Shown here one piece after another: positions 16,894 through 24,612 of a DNA stretch of 64,000 bases. Source of the DNA: Flavobacterium sediminis (GTDB lineage Bacteria > Bacteroidota > Bacteroidia > Flavobacteriales > Flavobacteriaceae); assembly GCF_003148385.1 (NCBI RefSeq), contig NZ_CP029463.1:1984001-2048000 (forward strand). Direction: 5' to 3'. A program made the translations under genes and the position numbers. The notes beneath the pieces were generated by a model, which ran no database searches, was not told the origin of the DNA, and saw only the letters and a program-made list of their open reading frames with translations. Each line of letters begins with the position of its first letter. The stretch's first letter is position 1.

Positions 16894-18155
16894 TTAAGAA
16901 TTAGCCGTGCACTGCTTAGTTGTTAAAATATAATTCAAAATGGTTTGGGTTGCTCCTTTATTCATTTGAACAAAGGTCTCACAAATATGTCCTTTTTCCT
17001 TCCTTTCGTCTATGTTTTGGACTAATAGATTAAAACTGTGAGTTAGTTCGCTTTGGTTTTTTACAGAAATGCAACCTTCAGATTGTACCAGAGCTGTAGC
17101 TTCTGCAAAATGAGAATAATTCGGTCCGATAACGATCGGAACACCAAATGTTGCCGGTTCTAAAATGTTGTGAACCCCTGGATTTCCGAAACCACCGCCT
17201 ACATACGCAATATCCGCATAGCTATATATTTTAGTCAAAATTCCTATAGTATCTATGATAAAAACCGTGTGATCAGAAAGTTGCTTGCCTTCTTTTTCAG
17301 AGAATAAAACTGTTTTTTTAGTGATCAACGATCTTAAAGTAGCAATTTGTTCTTTTTTAATGTTGTGCGGAGCAATAATAAATTTTATAGAATCGGGGCT
17401 TTGATTGATATAATTAGCTACAAGCTCTTCGTCCTTTGGCCAGGAACTGCCGATCACTATGGTTGTGCGATTTTCATCAAGTATAAAATCTTCGATAAAA
17501 TCCAGAGAATTATCGCGCTCTAAAATGGCTGTAACACGGTCAAAGCGAGTATCTCCTGAAACAGTTACATTCGTAAAACCTATAGATCGGATCAATTGCT
17601 TAGAGGAATCGTTCTGTACAAAAAAATGTTCAAAAGTTTGCAGTGCCTTTTTATAAAATCCTCCGTACCATTTAAAAAATGCCTGCTCTTTCCTGAAAAT
17701 ACCGGAAATAAGATAAGTGGGGATTTGTCTTTTTTTGAGTTCGTTCAAATAATTAGGCCAGAATTCATATTTGATAAAAAAGACCATTTCGGGGTGTACA
17801 AGGTCTAAAAACGATACGGCATTGGGTTGAGTGTCTAATGGTAGATAAACTGTAGCGTCGGCAATCGTATTGTTTTTCCGAACTTCATAACCGGAGGAGA
17901 AAAGAATGTTAAAACGATCTTATGTTCTGGAAATTCTTTTTTGATTTTTTCCATGACCGGAAGCCCTTGTTCGTATTCGCCTAAAGAAGCAGCATGAAAC
18001 CAAATAACCCTATCCTGAGCTTGTATTTTATTTTTTAAGATCGAAAAGACATCTTTTCGTCCGTTGACAAAAAGCTTCATTTTAGGATTGAAAAAAGCGG
18101 TCAATTTCACGATCTGCGAAATCAAAAGAGTTGCGATATTGTACAGAAAAAACAT
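16894..18155 (-). pseudogene. waaA: 3-deoxy-D-manno-octulosonic acid (Kdo) transferase, frameshifted
   Basis: A WaaA/KdtA gene broken by a -1 frameshift near 17895. The N-terminal part (from 18155) has the membrane anchor and IWFHAASLGEYEQGLPVME, the family signature for the glycosyltransferase-30 domain, and reads correctly to IVLTFFSP. The other frame then continues SGYEVRKNNTIADATVYLPL and, 17 codons later, the downstream part with FIKYEFWPNYLNEL, IGSSWPKDEELV and AYVGGGFGNPGVHNILEPAT. One added base restores about 420 aa, the usual length. The enzyme attaches Kdo to lipid A at the inner membrane and is normally essential for LPS, so an artefact is more likely than a true null. Confidence 0.88.
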
Positions 18156-18243
18156 TCACTTGAATTTGAGTGGCTAAAATAAACAAAAAATTGCTAATAA
18201 GGTTCTTTACAGAGCAATGGAAGGCGGTAAAATGTACAAGTAA

Positions 18244-18260
18244 AAATGGTAGAACCATTT
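18244..18260. promoter_or_regulatory. Short perfect inverted repeat upstream of the DegT gene
   Basis: AAATGGT, 3 bases, ACCATTT. It sits where the -33 element should be, 23 bases before a TACTTTTG box, and has no T tract, so an operator is more likely than a terminator. Role not proven. Confidence 0.35.
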
Positions 18261-18282
18261 AGTGCTAATCATAATTAATTCT

Positions 18283-18290
18283 TACTTTTG
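18283..18290 (+). promoter_or_regulatory. Putative -7 box for the DegT aminotransferase gene
   Basis: Exact TACTTTTG, 24 bases before the chosen ATG at 18315. It argues against the more upstream in-frame TTG start (18288), which would overlap the box. Confidence 0.45.
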
Positions 18291-18314
18291 CTATACAAAA
18301 TATTCGTTTTACAA

Positions 18315-19442
18315 ATGAGAAAACTACAAATGGTTGACTTGAAAAGTCAATATGAAAAAATAAAAGAAGACGTAAATGCTTCCATTCAGGAAGTGTTGGA
18401 TACTACTACCTATGTGAACGGTCCTTTAGTGCATCAGTTTCAGGCAGATTTAGAAAAATATTTAGGAGCAAAACATGTTATTCCTTGTGCTAACGGTACA
18501 GACGCTTTACAGATTGCCATGATGGGACTAGGTTTGAAACCGGGTGATGAGGTGATTACGGCCGATTTTACTTTTGCAGCAACGGTTGAGGTTATTGCTT
18601 TGTTACAATTGACTCCGGTATTGGTAGATGTAGATTTGGATACCATGAACATTTCAATCGAAGCTATTAAAAATGCAATTACGCCTAAAACAAAAGCAAT
18701 TGTTCCGGTACATTTATTCGGTCGTGCGGCTAATATGGATGCAATCATGGAAATTGCCAAAGAACACAATTTATTTGTAATTGAAGATAATGCACAGGCA
18801 ATCGGGGCTAACTATACATGGAATGACGGTGCTAAACAAAAAGTAGGAACTATCGGAAATGTAGGTGCGACTTCTTTCTTCCCGTCAAAAAATTTAGGTT
18901 GCTACGGTGATGGAGGTGCTATTTTTACGAATGATGATGAATTGGCACATACGCTGAGAGGAATCGTAAATCACGGGATGTATGTTCGTTACCACCACGA
19001 TGTAGTTGGCGTTAATTCCAGATTAGATAGTATTCAGGCCGGTGTTCTGAAAGCGAAATTACCGCATTTGGACGAGTATAACCAAGCCAGAAGAACAGCC
19101 GCAAAAAAATACAATGACATTTTATCGCAAAATGAAAATATTGTTGTTCCGCAATTTGACTGGAATGGAGACGATCATGTTTTTCACCAGTATGTGATCC
19201 GAATCACGAACGGAAAAAGAGACGATTTATTGGCTCATTTACAGGAAAAAGGAATTCCTTGTGCTATTTACTATCCTATTCCGCTTCATGAGCAAAAAGC
19301 TTATGTAGATTCCCGTTATAACGAAGCTGATTTTAACGTAACGAATCAGTTGTGTAAAGAAGTGATCGCTTTGCCGATGCATACGGAATTAGATGATGAA
19401 CAGATACAATTTATTACGGATGCTGTTTTAGAGTTTGTTTAA
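18315..19442 (+). CDS. DegT/DnrJ/EryC1/StrS family aminotransferase
   Basis: 375 aa from the ATG at 18315 (MRKLQMVDLKSQY). It is a PLP-dependent sugar aminotransferase of the DegT family. Lys192 in SFFPSKNLGCYGDGG is the PLP-binding lysine; CANGTDALQIAM (58-69) holds the phosphate, and VIEDNAQAIGA (155-165) supplies the Asp that contacts the pyridine nitrogen. These enzymes add an amino group to a keto-sugar nucleotide for surface polysaccharide. It is followed by galE, 41 bases on, which fits a nucleotide-sugar role. The sugar is unknown. Confidence 0.88.
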   Translation: MRKLQMVDLKSQYEKIKEDVNASIQEVLDTTTYVNGPLVHQFQADLEKYLGAKHVIPCANGTDALQIAMMGLGLKPGDEVITADFTFAATVEVIALLQLTPVLVDVDLDTMNISIEAIKNAITPKTKAIVPVHLFGRAANMDAIMEIAKEHNLFVIEDNAQAIGANYTWNDGAKQKVGTIGNVGATSFFPSKNLGCYGDGGAIFTNDDELAHTLRGIVNHGMYVRYHHDVVGVNSRLDSIQAGVLKAKLPHLDEYNQARRTAAKKYNDILSQNENIVVPQFDWNGDDHVFHQYVIRITNGKRDDLLAHLQEKGIPCAIYYPIPLHEQKAYVDSRYNEADFNVTNQLCKEVIALPMHTELDDEQIQFITDAVLEFV

Positions 19443-19483
19443 TAATTTGTTTCTTTACGTCCCCGAATCAACAAATTAATCTT

Positions 19484-20503
19484 ATGAAAATACTTGTCAC
19501 AGGAGGTCTTGGTTTTATAGGTTCACATACTGTTGTGGAGTTGCAAAATGAAGGTTTTGAAGTAGTGATCGTCGATAATCTGTCCAATTCATCAAAAGAT
19601 GTTTTGGGAGGAATAGAATGTATTACCAAGAGAAAGCCCCTTTTTGAGAATATTGACTTACGCGATAAAAAGGCTGTACAGGAACTTTTTGCGACGTATA
19701 GTGATATAGCAGGCGTCATTCATTTTGCGGCAAGTAAAGCCGTAGGAGAAAGCGTGGAAAATCCGTTGTTGTATTATGAGAACAATATAAACACATTGGT
19801 ATACCTTTTACAGGAATTGCAGTCAAAACCTAAAGCAAATATTATTTTCAGCTCTTCCTGTACTGTTTATGGACAGGCTGAGGAAATGCCAATTACCGAA
19901 AATGCGCCGGTTCAGCAGGCGATGTCTCCTTATGGCAATACCAAACAAATGGGAGAGGAGATCATTACGGATGTGGTTAAAGTATCTGATATAAATGCTG
20001 TTTTATTACGTTATTTTAACCCTATCGGTTCACATCCGTCAGCAGAAATAGGAGAGCTGCCTTTAGGCGTGCCGCAAAATTTAGTTCCCTTTATTACACA
20101 AACTGCTATGGGAATCCGGAAGGAACTTTCAGTTTACGGAGATGACTATCCTACCGCAGACGGTACGGCTGTTCGCGATTATATTCATGTCGTAGATCTG
20201 GCTAAGGCTCATGTTGTGGCTTTACAAAGACTGCTGCAAAACAAGAATGAGGCAAAGGTAGAAACCTTTAATATAGGAACCGGAACCGGAAGCTCTGTTT
20301 TAGAGGTCATCCATGCTTTTGAGAAAGTATCCGGACAAAAATTACCGTATAAAATTGTAGGCAGGAGAGAAGGAGATATTACGGAAGCATATGCCAATAC
20401 AGATAAGGCCAATACCGTTTTGGGTTGGCAAGCGAAATCTACTTTAGAAGAAGCTTTGGCCAGTGCTTGGAAATGGGAACAAAAGATCAGAGAAAAGAAG
20501 TAA
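19484..20503 (+). CDS. galE: UDP-glucose 4-epimerase
   Basis: 339 aa, an extended short-chain dehydrogenase. The NAD-binding GxxGxxG is at residues 7-13 (GGLGFIGSH). The catalytic Ser is in FSSSCTVYG and the Tyr-x-x-x-Lys pair in SPYGNTKQ. The GalE family features VVIVDNLSNSS and RYFNPIGSHPSAEIGE are present, and the latter specifically marks UDP-galactose 4-epimerases. It interconverts UDP-glucose and UDP-galactose in the cytoplasm. It probably forms an operon with the DegT gene upstream, and a perfect terminator follows. Confidence 0.93.
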   Translation: MKILVTGGLGFIGSHTVVELQNEGFEVVIVDNLSNSSKDVLGGIECITKRKPLFENIDLRDKKAVQELFATYSDIAGVIHFAASKAVGESVENPLLYYENNINTLVYLLQELQSKPKANIIFSSSCTVYGQAEEMPITENAPVQQAMSPYGNTKQMGEEIITDVVKVSDINAVLLRYFNPIGSHPSAEIGELPLGVPQNLVPFITQTAMGIRKELSVYGDDYPTADGTAVRDYIHVVDLAKAHVVALQRLLQNKNEAKVETFNIGTGTGSSVLEVIHAFEKVSGQKLPYKIVGRREGDITEAYANTDKANTVLGWQAKSTLEEALASAWKWEQKIREKK

Positions 20504-20511
20504 AAAATAAT

Positions 20512-20540
20512 AAAAACCGAAGTATTGCTTCGGTTTTTTT
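20512..20540 (+). terminator. Terminator after galE
   Basis: An 11-bp perfect stem (20512-20522 with 20528-20538). Its flanking A run may also serve the convergent lipoprotein gene. Confidence 0.9.
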
Positions 20541-20543
20541 ATG

Positions 20544-20783
20544 CTATTTTTTTATTTCTTCTGCCGCCTCATTTAATTTTTCAGCACCTTTTTCTAAAGC
20601 TTCTCCTGTCTTTACTTTTAGAGTATCAACATGAGCTTCCATCTTAGCTGCAGTAGTATCTATTTTTTCTTTGACTTCCGTTTTTACAGCATCAGCTGCA
20701 TCATCAATTTTTTCTTTGGTTTCTTCTTTACAAGAAACAGTTAATATAGCGATAAAGACCAACGCTAAAGCTGTTTTTTTCAT
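20544..20783 (-). CDS. LEA-like 11-residue-repeat lipoprotein, 79 aa
   Basis: The same plan as the 74-aa lipoprotein at 14335-14559: signal MKKTALALVFIAILTVS, lipidated Cys18, then 11-residue units rich in Lys, Glu, Ala and Thr (KEETKEKIDDA, ADAVKTEVKEK, IDTTAAKMEAH, VDTLKVKTGEA, LEKGAEKLNEA) and a short tail. The charged Lys/Glu pattern is close to group-3 LEA and YtxH-like proteins, which form amphipathic helices. The function is unknown; roles in desiccation, osmotic or envelope stress are guesses from the LEA resemblance. A single gene, convergent with galE and sharing its terminator. Confidence 0.75.
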   Translation of the reverse strand: MKKTALALVFIAILTVSCKEETKEKIDDAADAVKTEVKEKIDTTAAKMEAHVDTLKVKTGEALEKGAEKLNEAAEEIKK

Positions 20784-20826
20784 ATTAAATCGTTTTGAAG
20801 TTACGGTTGTACTAATTTAGTAAAAA

Positions 20827-21210
20827 TTACAGTACCAATTCCGTATATAATCGGTCAAAAGTTTTATCTAAATTCTCGCTAAAACCGGAATGCGGTCGGG
20901 AAGTCTGAATACTGGAGCTTTTTACGGCGGTAAGCCATCTGAAACGTTCGGCTAATTCAAATTCGCCAATAGGTCCGCCCTCTTTTTTTCCGGAACAGAT
21001 TTTGGTAAACGCTTCGATATTGATCTGTAGCTGTTCTATATCAAAATCCGGACAAAATGATAAGATCTTTTCTTTCGGGATGTGATATTGAATGCGCAGG
21101 TATCTCTGGCGTTTACAAAAAAGCATTAAGCCGATATTGATGAATTCTTCGCGTTCCACTCTCGGTACAACACGAATCACTGCATAATCATATAAGTGTT
21201 TTTCGTGCAT
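20827..21210 (-). CDS. DUF3037 protein
   Basis: 127 aa. It has the DUF3037 pattern: YDYAVIRVVPRVEREEFINI and GLMLFCKRQRYLRIQYHI near the N-terminus, FCPDFDIEQLQ in the middle, and the end motif GGPIGEFELAERFRWLTAVK. The last part includes SSSIQTSRPHSGFSENLDKT, which ends with a pattern seen in this family. No membrane or signal segment. Its start overlaps the HipA-like kinase gene by 23 bases, so translation is probably coupled. The function is unknown; DUF3037 genes often travel with HipA-like genes, as far as I recall. Confidence 0.8.
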   Translation of the reverse strand: MHEKHLYDYAVIRVVPRVEREEFINIGLMLFCKRQRYLRIQYHIPKEKILSFCPDFDIEQLQINIEAFTKICSGKKEGGPIGEFELAERFRWLTAVKSSSIQTSRPHSGFSENLDKTFDRLYTELVL

Positions 21211-21976
21211 CCTGAGCTTGTTTTAAAAAGATTGAAGCATTCTTCAACCGTATTGCTAAAAATTGAAAGTAAACCGATTTGATTTCTTCAGGACTTAATT
21301 CATTATCCTCCCACTGTAACCAATCTTCCGGAATTCGATCTACAATATTTTTTAGGATAGAATCGTTTAGTTTATTGGTAAATTCAGTATGAGCTTCTTC
21401 CAGTTTATCGGCTTTGGGCAGCAAAACATGGTCTTTGATCAGGGCAAATGGCGTAAGAGCGCTTTGTTCCCAATTTGTCCATGAGTGATGAAAATAGAAA
21501 GAAGCACCGTGGTCAATTAACCAGATCTCTTTTTTCCAGATCAATAGATTAGTATTTTTAAACGTACGGTCAACGTTAGTGATAAACGCATCGAGCCAGA
21601 CGATTTTGGAAGCTAAAAGAGCGTCACAATTATTAACTGCAGCGTCATACGTAAGCGCACCGGATAAATAATGAAGGCCAAGGTTAAGCCCCTGACTGAA
21701 TTTCAACAGATCCTGAATTTCTTCATCGGCTTCTGTTCTGCCAAAAGCTTCGTCTAAGGTAGCAAAAACCAACTCCGGAACGGGTAAGCCTAAATAACCG
21801 GCAATTTGTCCGCCTAAATATTCAGCAATTAAAGCTTTGACACCATGACCGGCACCTCTGAACTTTAAGACATATTTAAAATCGTCATCGGCTTCTGCTA
21901 AAGCGGGTAGTGAGCCTCCTTCGCGAAGCGGGGTAATATAGCGAATGACATTTACGGTTCGTAAATCCAAATTCAT
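21188..21976 (-). CDS. HipA-like kinase, compact form
   Basis: 262 aa, shorter than typical HipA (about 430 aa). Visible kinase features: VLKFRGAGHGVKALIAEYLG (36-55), where Lys38 is the likely ATP-phosphate lysine; the catalytic loop WLDAFITNVDRTFKNTNLLI (127-146) with Asp136 and Asn141; and the metal-binding IDHG (154-157). The classical HipA N-terminal domain is missing, and there is no HipB-type HTH gene next to it. Instead the DUF3037 gene overlaps its 3' end. A promoter box TATCTTTG lies 19 bases upstream of the start. The family is fairly sure; the role, toxin or otherwise, is open. Confidence 0.75.
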   Translation of the reverse strand: MNLDLRTVNVIRYITPLREGGSLPALAEADDDFKYVLKFRGAGHGVKALIAEYLGGQIAGYLGLPVPELVFATLDEAFGRTEADEEIQDLLKFSQGLNLGLHYLSGALTYDAAVNNCDALLASKIVWLDAFITNVDRTFKNTNLLIWKKEIWLIDHGASFYFHHSWTNWEQSALTPFALIKDHVLLPKADKLEEAHTEFTNKLNDSILKNIVDRIPEDWLQWEDNELSPEEIKSVYFQFLAIRLKNASIFLKQAQDARKTLI

Positions 21977-21995
21977 AAACGGAAACTTCTTTTAA

Positions 21996-22003
21996 CAAAG
22001 ATA
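21996..22003 (-). promoter_or_regulatory. Putative -7 box for the HipA-like gene
   Basis: Exact TATCTTTG on the minus strand, 19 bases before the ATG, touching the fabD terminator. Confidence 0.45.
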
Positions 22004-22004
22004 A

Positions 22005-22034
22005 ATAAAAAACTCCGATGGTATTTCGGAGTTT
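22005..22034 (-). terminator. Terminator after fabD
   Basis: An imperfect long hairpin with 9-10 bp arms just past the fabD stop, followed on the minus strand by a T-rich run. Confidence 0.75.
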
Positions 22035-22042
22035 ATATTGTT

Positions 22043-22912
22043 TTAAGCAGAGATGGTTTCTACCTCATTGTTGATCTTTTTAACCAGTCCGACCAATACT
22101 TTTCCGGGGCCGACTTCGGTAAAGCTTGTTGCGCCGTCAGCGATCATCTGGTTAACGGATTGGGTCCATTTTACGGCTCCGGTTAGCTGAGCGATCAGGT
22201 TCTTTTTAATTTCTGCCGGATCACTAACAGCACTTGCCGTTACATTTTGATATACTGGGCATGACGGGATATTGAACGATGTTGCTTCAATAGCAGCCGC
22301 TAATTCTTCACGAGCCGGCTCCATCATAGGCGAGTGGAAAGCACCACCAACCGGTAAGATTAAAGCGCGTTTTGCTCCGGCAGCTTTTAATTTTTCGCAA
22401 GCTTCTTCTACAGCTTTCAATTCGCCAGAAATAACTAACTGCCCCGGACAGTTGTAATTTGCTGCAACGACTACGCCATCAATTTCCGCACAAATATCTT
22501 CTACTACTTTATCCTCTAAGTTTAAAACGGCAGCCATTGTTGAAGGAGCTATTTCACAAGCTTTTTGCATGGCCATGGCACGTTGGGAAACTAATTTCAG
22601 TCCGTCTTCAAAGCATAAGGCTCCGTTGGCTACTAAAGCGGAGAATTCACCTAATGAATGTCCGGCAACCATATCCGGTTGAGCATTTAAGGTTTTGAAT
22701 AAGATGACAGAGTGTAAAAAAACGGCAGGTTGTGTAACCTTCGTTTCTTTTAGTTCTTCGGCAGAGCCTTCAAACATAATATCAGTGATTCTGAAACCCA
22801 GAATTTCGTTGGCTTTTTCAAATAATTCTTTTGCTTCGGCAGAGTTCTCATATAGTTCTTTACCCATTCCGGTAAATTGCGCTCCTTGCCCTGGAAATAC
22901 GTATGCTTTCAT
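22043..22912 (-). CDS. fabD: Malonyl-CoA:ACP transacylase
   Basis: 289 aa, the usual length for FabD. The nucleophile elbow GHSLGEFSAL (84-93) has Ser86. The catalytic His lies in GGAFHSPMMEPA, and the oxyanion segment FPGQGAQFTGMG is at the N-terminus (6-17). The enzyme moves malonyl from CoA to acyl-carrier protein in fatty-acid synthesis in the cytoplasm. Here it stands alone rather than in a fab operon, with its own consensus promoter and a terminator downstream. Confidence 0.94.
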   Translation of the reverse strand: MKAYVFPGQGAQFTGMGKELYENSAEAKELFEKANEILGFRITDIMFEGSAEELKETKVTQPAVFLHSVILFKTLNAQPDMVAGHSLGEFSALVANGALCFEDGLKLVSQRAMAMQKACEIAPSTMAAVLNLEDKVVEDICAEIDGVVVAANYNCPGQLVISGELKAVEEACEKLKAAGAKRALILPVGGAFHSPMMEPAREELAAAIEATSFNIPSCPVYQNVTASAVSDPAEIKKNLIAQLTGAVKWTQSVNQMIADGATSFTEVGPGKVLVGLVKKINNEVETISA

Positions 22913-22962
22913 ATTTTTAATTTATGTTTAGTCTGTTTTTTATATTTAATTTCAAAAACAGG

Positions 22963-22991
22963 CAAAAATACGTTTTTTTAATGAGAAGCAA
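22963..22991 (-). promoter_or_regulatory. fabD promoter
   Basis: Minus strand: TTG (22989-22991), an 18-base spacer, and an exact TATTTTTG (22963-22970). Confidence 0.6.
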
Positions 22992-22998
22992 ATAGTTA

Positions 22999-23037
22999 CT
23001 GTTTTAAAAAGCACAAGCACCGCTTAGCAGTGCTTGT
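22999..23037 (-). terminator. Terminator after the YceI gene
   Basis: An 8-bp perfect stem (23013-23020 with 23030-23037) around a 9-base loop, then a T-rich stretch on the minus strand, 42 bases past the YceI stop. Confidence 0.7.
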
Positions 23038-23078
23038 ATGAATTAAGTAACCAAAAACTAATTATTATGAAAATAAAC

Positions 23079-23606
23079 TTATTGTTTAAGTAATTGTAAT
23101 TCGATTTCGAATTTGACTTCTTCTCCTACCAGAACACCACCGGTTTCAAGAGCTGCATTCCAGTTTAGTCCGAAATCTTTACGGTTAATTTTTCCATAGA
23201 CATTTAGTCCTGCTTTTGTATTTCCCCAAGGATCTTTCATCAATCCGCTGAATTCAGCCGGTAGGGTTACGGCTTTAGTAACATCTTTAATAGTCAGGTC
23301 TCCGGTTAGTTCGTAATCGTCACCTTTAGAAGCTAAAGAAGTTGCTTTAAAACTTAGTTTCGGGAATTTTTCGCCATCAAAAAAGTCAGCACTTTTTAAG
23401 TGATTGTCTCGGTCATCGTTGTTTGTATCAACAGAATTAATGTCTGCCGAAAAAGCAATAGCTGCTTTTGTAAAATCGTCTTCGTCTGTTTCAATTGTAG
23501 CATCATAAGTATTGAATTTACCGGAAACATTAGTAAACATCATGTGTTTTACTTTAAAACCTACTTTTGAGTGGGTTGTGTCGATTGTCCAATTTGTCTT
23601 AGCCAT
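23079..23606 (-). CDS. YceI family protein
   Basis: 175 aa. The YceI beta-barrel fold is seen from TIDTTHSKVGFKVKHMMFTN and the paired DNRDNHLKSADFFD. It continues with the central FPKLSFKATSLASKGDDYEL and TGDLTIKDVTKAVTLPAEF and ends with FGLNWNAALETGGVLVGEEV. The family binds polyprenoid-like lipids in a lipocalin-type pocket. This member has no signal peptide (it starts MAKTNW), unlike the E. coli protein, so it is probably cytoplasmic. It follows the pirin gene by 42 bases on the same strand, which with the Crp/Fnr gene makes a redox- or stress-flavoured cluster. Its ligand is unknown. Confidence 0.9.
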   Translation of the reverse strand: MAKTNWTIDTTHSKVGFKVKHMMFTNVSGKFNTYDATIETDEDDFTKAAIAFSADINSVDTNNDDRDNHLKSADFFDGEKFPKLSFKATSLASKGDDYELTGDLTIKDVTKAVTLPAEFSGLMKDPWGNTKAGLNVYGKINRKDFGLNWNAALETGGVLVGEEVKFEIELQLLKQ

Positions 23607-23648
23607 AGTGGTTGTTTTTAATGATTAATATTATATGATTTATATTCT

Positions 23649-24509
23649 TTAATACATGGGGACTTCCATTAAAAGGAATTCCGCATTTGAGTCGGCTTTT
23701 ATCGTTACAGTATCAAAATCCCAGATTCCGTAGCCATCCCTTGTTGTTAATTTCTGTTCTCCGACGGTTATTTCTCCTTTTAATACAAAAACATACAAAC
23801 CGTTTTTCGCATCATGTACTTTATATTCGGTTGTGGTATCTTTATCAAAATTTCCCATATTGAACCAAGCATTCTGATGGAGCCAAACCCCGGCATCATC
23901 AGGATTCGGAGATACGATTTGTTGTAATTTATTATGTCTGTCAGCTACATTTAATGTGATTTGATCGTAACGTGGAGCTACATTTCTTTGGTTTGGAAAA
24001 ACCCATATTTGAAGGAATTTAACCAAAGCGTCTTTGTTCTTATTGTATTCACTGTGCATTACTCCGGTTCCGGCGCTCATGACTTGTATGTCCCCGTGTT
24101 TAATTACCGTGGTATTGCCCATGCTGTCTTTGTGTTTCAGATCTCCTTCAAGCGGAATGGAAATGATCTCCATGTTTTCATGAGGATGTGTTCCGAATCC
24201 CATCCCCGGATCTACAGTGTCATCATTAAGAACTCTTAGAACACCAAAGTTGACGCGTTCCGGGTTGTAGTAATTAGCAAAGCTAAACGTGTGAAAGCTT
24301 TTAAGCCATCCATGGTTAGCATACCCTCTGCTATCGGCTTTATGTAAAACTGCATTTTTCATGACTTTTGATGTTGTGTTAGGGATATGATTGAAGCCTA
24401 AAGGTTTTTCTTGAGCAGTCGATTTTTCTGTTTCCTGACTTTTAAATAAATTACTGAACAGAAGTCCGGAGGCTAAAAATCCTTTTCGTATAAAATCGGC
24501 TCGTTTCAT
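23649..24509 (-). CDS. Pirin family protein with N-terminal leader
   Basis: 286 aa, a bicupin of the pirin family. The metal ligands are present: His108 and His110 in THPHEN, His152 and Glu154 in GVMHSEYN, matching the human pirin set. Residues 1-48 are an extra leader (MKRADFIRKGFLASGLLFS, with KR and RK pairs), which could be an export signal, possibly Tat-like, because cupin cofactors often load before export. Pirins are linked to quercetinase activity or redox sensing. A promoter box and a 16-bp palindrome lie upstream, so control by the adjacent Crp/Fnr regulator is a reasonable idea. Confidence 0.87.
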   Translation of the reverse strand: MKRADFIRKGFLASGLLFSNLFKSQETEKSTAQEKPLGFNHIPNTTSKVMKNAVLHKADSRGYANHGWLKSFHTFSFANYYNPERVNFGVLRVLNDDTVDPGMGFGTHPHENMEIISIPLEGDLKHKDSMGNTTVIKHGDIQVMSAGTGVMHSEYNKNKDALVKFLQIWVFPNQRNVAPRYDQITLNVADRHNKLQQIVSPNPDDAGVWLHQNAWFNMGNFDKDTTTEYKVHDAKNGLYVFVLKGEITVGEQKLTTRDGYGIWDFDTVTIKADSNAEFLLMEVPMY

Positions 24510-24528
24510 ATCCTTTGTTTTTACATGA

Positions 24529-24555
24529 CAAAGTTACGATGAGGACAATACTCAA
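24529..24555 (-). promoter_or_regulatory. Putative promoter of the pirin gene
   Basis: Minus strand: TTG (24553-24555), a 16-base spacer, and an exact TAACTTTG (24529-24536). Confidence 0.5.
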
Positions 24556-24558
24556 TCA

Positions 24559-24574
24559 CTTAACCTAGGTTAAG
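24559..24574. promoter_or_regulatory. 16-bp perfect palindrome, candidate operator
   Basis: CTTAACCTAGGTTAAG reads the same on both strands. It lies directly upstream of the pirin promoter, centred roughly 44 bases before the predicted transcription start, as a class II Crp/Fnr site would be, and the Crp/Fnr gene ends 39 bases further up. The binding protein is inferred, not shown. Confidence 0.5.
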
Positions 24575-24612
24575 AAAGCCGACAGGAAAATTGAAAATGA
24601 TGTTAAAAAATG

